Positions 21,736 to 23,841 of a DNA stretch of 23,841 bases are shown one piece after another. The notes under the pieces were generated by a model, which saw only the letters and a list, made by a program, of their open reading frames with translations, was not told where the DNA came from and ran no database searches. Numbering within the stretch: position 1 is the first letter of the stretch; each line of letters begins with the position of its first letter. The stretch is from positions 1 through 23,841 of the forward strand of contig CAYWFX010000046.1 in assembly GCA_964457945.1 (NCBI GenBank), given 5' to 3'. The position numbers and the translations under genes were made by a program. This stretch comes from PHAA01 sp964457945 (GTDB lineage: Bacteria; Bacillota; Syntrophomonadia; Syntrophomonadales; Syntrophomonadaceae).

Positions 21736-23403
21736 TTGAAGAGTGATATTGAAATAGCCCAGAGTGCTAATATGAAGCCTATAGTAGATATAGCCAAATC
21801 AATTGGATTGTCGGAGGATGACATAGAGTTATATGGCAAATATAAGGCCAAGGTGTCTTTGAAAACTTGGGACAGGCTAAAAGATAAGCCATCAGGTAAA
21901 TTGGTTCTAGTTACTGCTATTAACCCTACCCCGGCTGGGGAAGGGAAAACAACTACCACGGTGGGACTAGGAATGGCCTTGAATAGAATCGGCAAGAAGG
22001 CCATCATAGCTCTTCGTGAGCCTTCCTTGGGGCCAAGCTTTGGTGTCAAAGGTGGTGCAGCGGGAGGAGGCTATTCACAGGTAGTGCCCATGGATGATAT
22101 CAACCTGCATTTTACAGGCGATTTTCATGCGGTAACTACTGCGCATAACCTTCTGGCTGCCATGTTGGACAATAGTATCCATCAGGGCAATCCATTGAAC
22201 ATTGATCCTCGTCAGGTAGTTCTGCGCCGGGCCATGGATTTGAATGAAAGAGCGTTAAGGAATATTGTGATTGGGCTGGGCGGGAAAACTGACGGGATAC
22301 CCCGTGAGTCAGGTTTTGATATTAGTGTTGCTTCTGAAGTAATGGCGGTATTATGCCTGGCTAGCGACCTGATGGATTTTAAGGAGCGTGTATCGCGTAT
22401 CGTGGTGGCTTATACCTATGATGGAAACCCGGTAACGGCAGCTGATTTAAAGGCTCCAGGTGCTATGACATTGTTGATGAAGGATGCGATAAAACCAAAT
22501 TTGGTTCAAACCTTGGAGAACACCCCGGCATTTATTCATGGAGGTCCTTTTGCTAATATTGCCCATGGATGTAATAGTATCATCGCAACCCAGATGGGCT
22601 TGAAATTAGCTGATTACATGATTACCGAAGCTGGTTTCGGAGCTGATCTGGGGGCGGAGAAATTTTTCGATCTTAAATGTCGCTATGCTGGGTTGAAACC
22701 CGATGCGGTGGTACTGGTGGCAACGATACGAGCCTTGAAAAATCATGGCGGAGTACCTAAGGACAAGTTGTCTGAAACTAATATGCAGGCCTTGGAAAAA
22801 GGTGTGGAGAACCTGGAAAAACATCTTGAAAACCTTAATCTATTTGGTGTTCCAGTAGTGGTCGCACTTAACGAATTTCCTGGCGATACCAAAGAAGAAA
22901 TTGAATTAATTGCAGGTAAATGTGCCGCTCTAGGTGCTGAACTGTCTATATCTAGAGTCTGGAATGAAGGTAGTAAGGGTGGAGAAGAATTAGCTCGAAA
23001 AGTAATAGCCGCCACTGAGAAAAATGCTAATTTTAAGTGCCTGTATGAGTTGGATTCCCCATTAAAAACTAAAATAGAAACGATTTGTAAGCAAATATAT
23101 GGAGCGGATGGGGTCAGCTACAATAAAGCGGCGGATAATATGTTAGCAAATTTTGAAAATATGGGTTATGGTCAACTGCCGATATGCATAGCCAAGACCC
23201 AGTACTCTCTATCAGATGCTCCTAAGGCTATCGGCAGGCCCCGGGGTTTTACAGTGAATATTAGGGAAGTCAAGCTATCTGCAGGAGCCGGATTTATAGT
23301 AGCCATTGCTGGAGATATAATGACCATGCCGGGCTTGAGCAAAACCCCCGCTGCAGAGAAGATCGATATTCTGTCCAATGGAGAGATTGTAGGCCTATTT
23401 TAG
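21736..23403 (+). CDS. fhs: Formate-tetrahydrofolate ligase
   Basis: This enzyme joins formate to tetrahydrofolate with ATP, the formyl entry step of the methyl branch of the acetyl-CoA pathway and of purine synthesis. In syntrophic anaerobes it can also run towards formate. The 555-residue product has the ATP-binding INPTPAGEGKTTTTVGL near residues 60-76, REPSLGPSFGVKGGAAGGGYSQVVPM, the GPFANIAHGCNSI block, EAGFGADLGAEKFFDLKCR, VVALNEFPGDT and the C-terminal TMPGLSKTPAAEKIDI. Length is normal. TTG start, with AGAGGGG about ten bases upstream. It is monocistronic as seen here. Confidence 0.98.
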   Translation: MKSDIEIAQSANMKPIVDIAKSIGLSEDDIELYGKYKAKVSLKTWDRLKDKPSGKLVLVTAINPTPAGEGKTTTTVGLGMALNRIGKKAIIALREPSLGPSFGVKGGAAGGGYSQVVPMDDINLHFTGDFHAVTTAHNLLAAMLDNSIHQGNPLNIDPRQVVLRRAMDLNERALRNIVIGLGGKTDGIPRESGFDISVASEVMAVLCLASDLMDFKERVSRIVVAYTYDGNPVTAADLKAPGAMTLLMKDAIKPNLVQTLENTPAFIHGGPFANIAHGCNSIIATQMGLKLADYMITEAGFGADLGAEKFFDLKCRYAGLKPDAVVLVATIRALKNHGGVPKDKLSETNMQALEKGVENLEKHLENLNLFGVPVVVALNEFPGDTKEEIELIAGKCAALGAELSISRVWNEGSKGGEELARKVIAATEKNANFKCLYELDSPLKTKIETICKQIYGADGVSYNKAADNMLANFENMGYGQLPICIAKTQYSLSDAPKAIGRPRGFTVNIREVKLSAGAGFIVAIAGDIMTMPGLSKTPAAEKIDILSNGEIVGLF

Positions 23404-23464
23404 GTTGAAGAGCAAAGTCAGCAAGCTGCCAGGCTGATGACAGAAGTGAAGATCAAGGCATGAT

Positions 23465-23516
23465 AAAAGCCCGTGATTGAGGCGTACATAGGTACGTTGA
23501 TTGAACGGGCTTTTTG
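23465..23516. terminator. Two-tier terminator after fhs
   Basis: AAAAGCCCGT at 23465-23474 pairs perfectly with ACGGGCTTTT at 23505-23514. Inside the 30-base loop a second stem, CGTAC/GTACG around ATAG, forms at 23483-23496. The T run on the plus strand and A run on the minus strand make it usable in both directions, which suits the convergent fhs and folE genes. Confidence 0.85.
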
Positions 23517-23526
23517 AAATAACGCT

Positions 23527-23637
23527 GAGCGACGTCCAGGGATGGGCTAGTGCAGCGATGCCATGGATGGCAAAGAGCTGCGATTCGCTTTTGTCAACGG
23601 TCTGGAGCGGTACTTGGTTGAAAGGTGCCGCTTTTGT
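23527..23637 (+). ncRNA. Unassigned structured element: three-way-junction fold plus hairpin
   Basis: Outer stem AGCGA (23528-23532) pairs with TCGCT (23585-23589). Inside are two arms. GTCCA/TGGGC (23534-23547) has the GNRA loop GGGA. GCAGC/GCTGC (23552-23581) carries an inner GCCA/TGGC (23560-23571) with loop TGGA. The two arms share a CCA-n-GGATGG core. TTTTG follows at 23589. A further hairpin, AGCGGTAC/GTGCCGCT (23606-23632), ends in a TTTTGTGTTTATTT tract. There is no coding frame. I do not recognise a known RNA family. Possible readings: a small RNA, a dispersed palindromic repeat, or part of the fhs 3' end. Confidence 0.45.
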
Positions 23638-23653
23638 GTTTATTTGCAGTTAG

Positions 23654-23841
23654 TTATTTAAGGATTAGAGATAAGAGTTCGGCGCGCGTCTGGGGGCGGG
23701 TTTCAAATATGCCCCTTACTGCCGAAGTTACAGTTAAAGCGCCCGGTTTTTTTACGCCCCGCATAGTCATACACATATGCTCTGCTTGTATAATTACCAT
23801 TACTCCCATAGGCTTTAAGGTATCAAAAATACAGTCAGAGA
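23654..23841 (-). CDS. folE: GTP cyclohydrolase I, C-terminal end (cut by window edge)
   Basis: Reading leftward from the right edge, 61 codons are open to TAA at 23654-23656. The translation contains QAEHMCMTMRGVKKPGALTVTSAVRG, the hallmark C-terminal block of FolE with the zinc-ligand Cys in HMCM, and ends ELLSLILK. FolE opens the GTP imidazole ring to start folate synthesis. The N-terminal two-thirds lies outside the window. It is convergent with fhs, also a folate enzyme, with hairpins between them. Confidence 0.94.
   Translation of the reverse strand, partial: SDCIFDTLKPMGVMVIIQAEHMCMTMRGVKKPGALTVTSAVRGIFETRPQTRAELLSLILK

Noticed and set aside
23465..23640. tRNA or known riboswitch in the fhs-folE gap
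   Set aside because: No T-loop GTTCRA pattern, anticodon arm or CCA end, and no known riboswitch core recognised. Kept only as an unassigned structured element.
1..23841. CRISPR array, prophage or intact insertion sequence
   Set aside because: No regularly spaced direct repeats and no cas, phage structural or transposase genes were found.

Overview
The window looks like a stretch of chromosome from a spore-forming, strictly anaerobic member of the Firmicutes, most likely class Clostridia and close to Syntrophomonas. This is inferred from gene order and protein character, because no rRNA is present. The supporting signals are sporulation genes (a BofC-like protein, YtfJ/GerW, SpmA and SpmB), a formate-tetrahydrofolate ligase, the order ruvCAB-queH-queA-tgt-yajC-HD-secD-secF, and strong Shine-Dalgarno sites with many GTG and TTG starts. 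I found no CRISPR array, tRNA or rRNA gene, intact transposase or prophage.

Layout. 1-445 is an A+T-rich flank with no convincing gene, probably holding the promoter and leader of the next gene. 446-2460 is an ABC-F ribosome-protection ATPase followed by a small cupin protein; this pair is more A+T-rich than the rest and looks accessory. 2635-3201 is a BofC-like sporulation protein with a sigma-F-like promoter, closed by a strong terminator. 3356-11588 is one long co-directional run: Holliday-junction processing (ruvC, ruvA, ruvB), queuosine tRNA modification (queH, queA, tgt) and Sec translocon accessories (yajC, an HD-domain protein, secD, secF). A MITE-like palindromic element sits between the HD gene and secD. 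A bidirectional terminator separates secF from a convergent cation-efflux gene. That efflux gene has a structured 5' leader with an intrinsic terminator, a candidate NiCo-type riboswitch.

13053-18417 carries lapA-like, dtd, a four-part DHH-CBS-CBS-CCA nucleotidyltransferase, a site-2-protease-type membrane peptidase, scpA and scpB. 18480-21413 carries a DUF1992 protein, a DUF2953 protein, ytfJ, a terminator, then spmA-spmB behind a possible sigma-E promoter. 21736-23403 is fhs. It is followed by stacked hairpins, including a three-way-junction fold at 23527-23590, and by the 3' end of folE entering from the right edge on the minus strand.

How the genes work together. Most of the window is housekeeping: DNA repair, tRNA modification and end repair, protein export, chromosome condensation and one-carbon metabolism. 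Spore genes are interleaved. I did not find a clear new multi-gene system. The best leads are in RNA and regulation: the tgt gene that seems to start with CTG, the metal-responsive-looking leader of the CDF gene, the unexplained folded element after fhs, the sporulation promoters, and the MITE-like element inside the sec operon.
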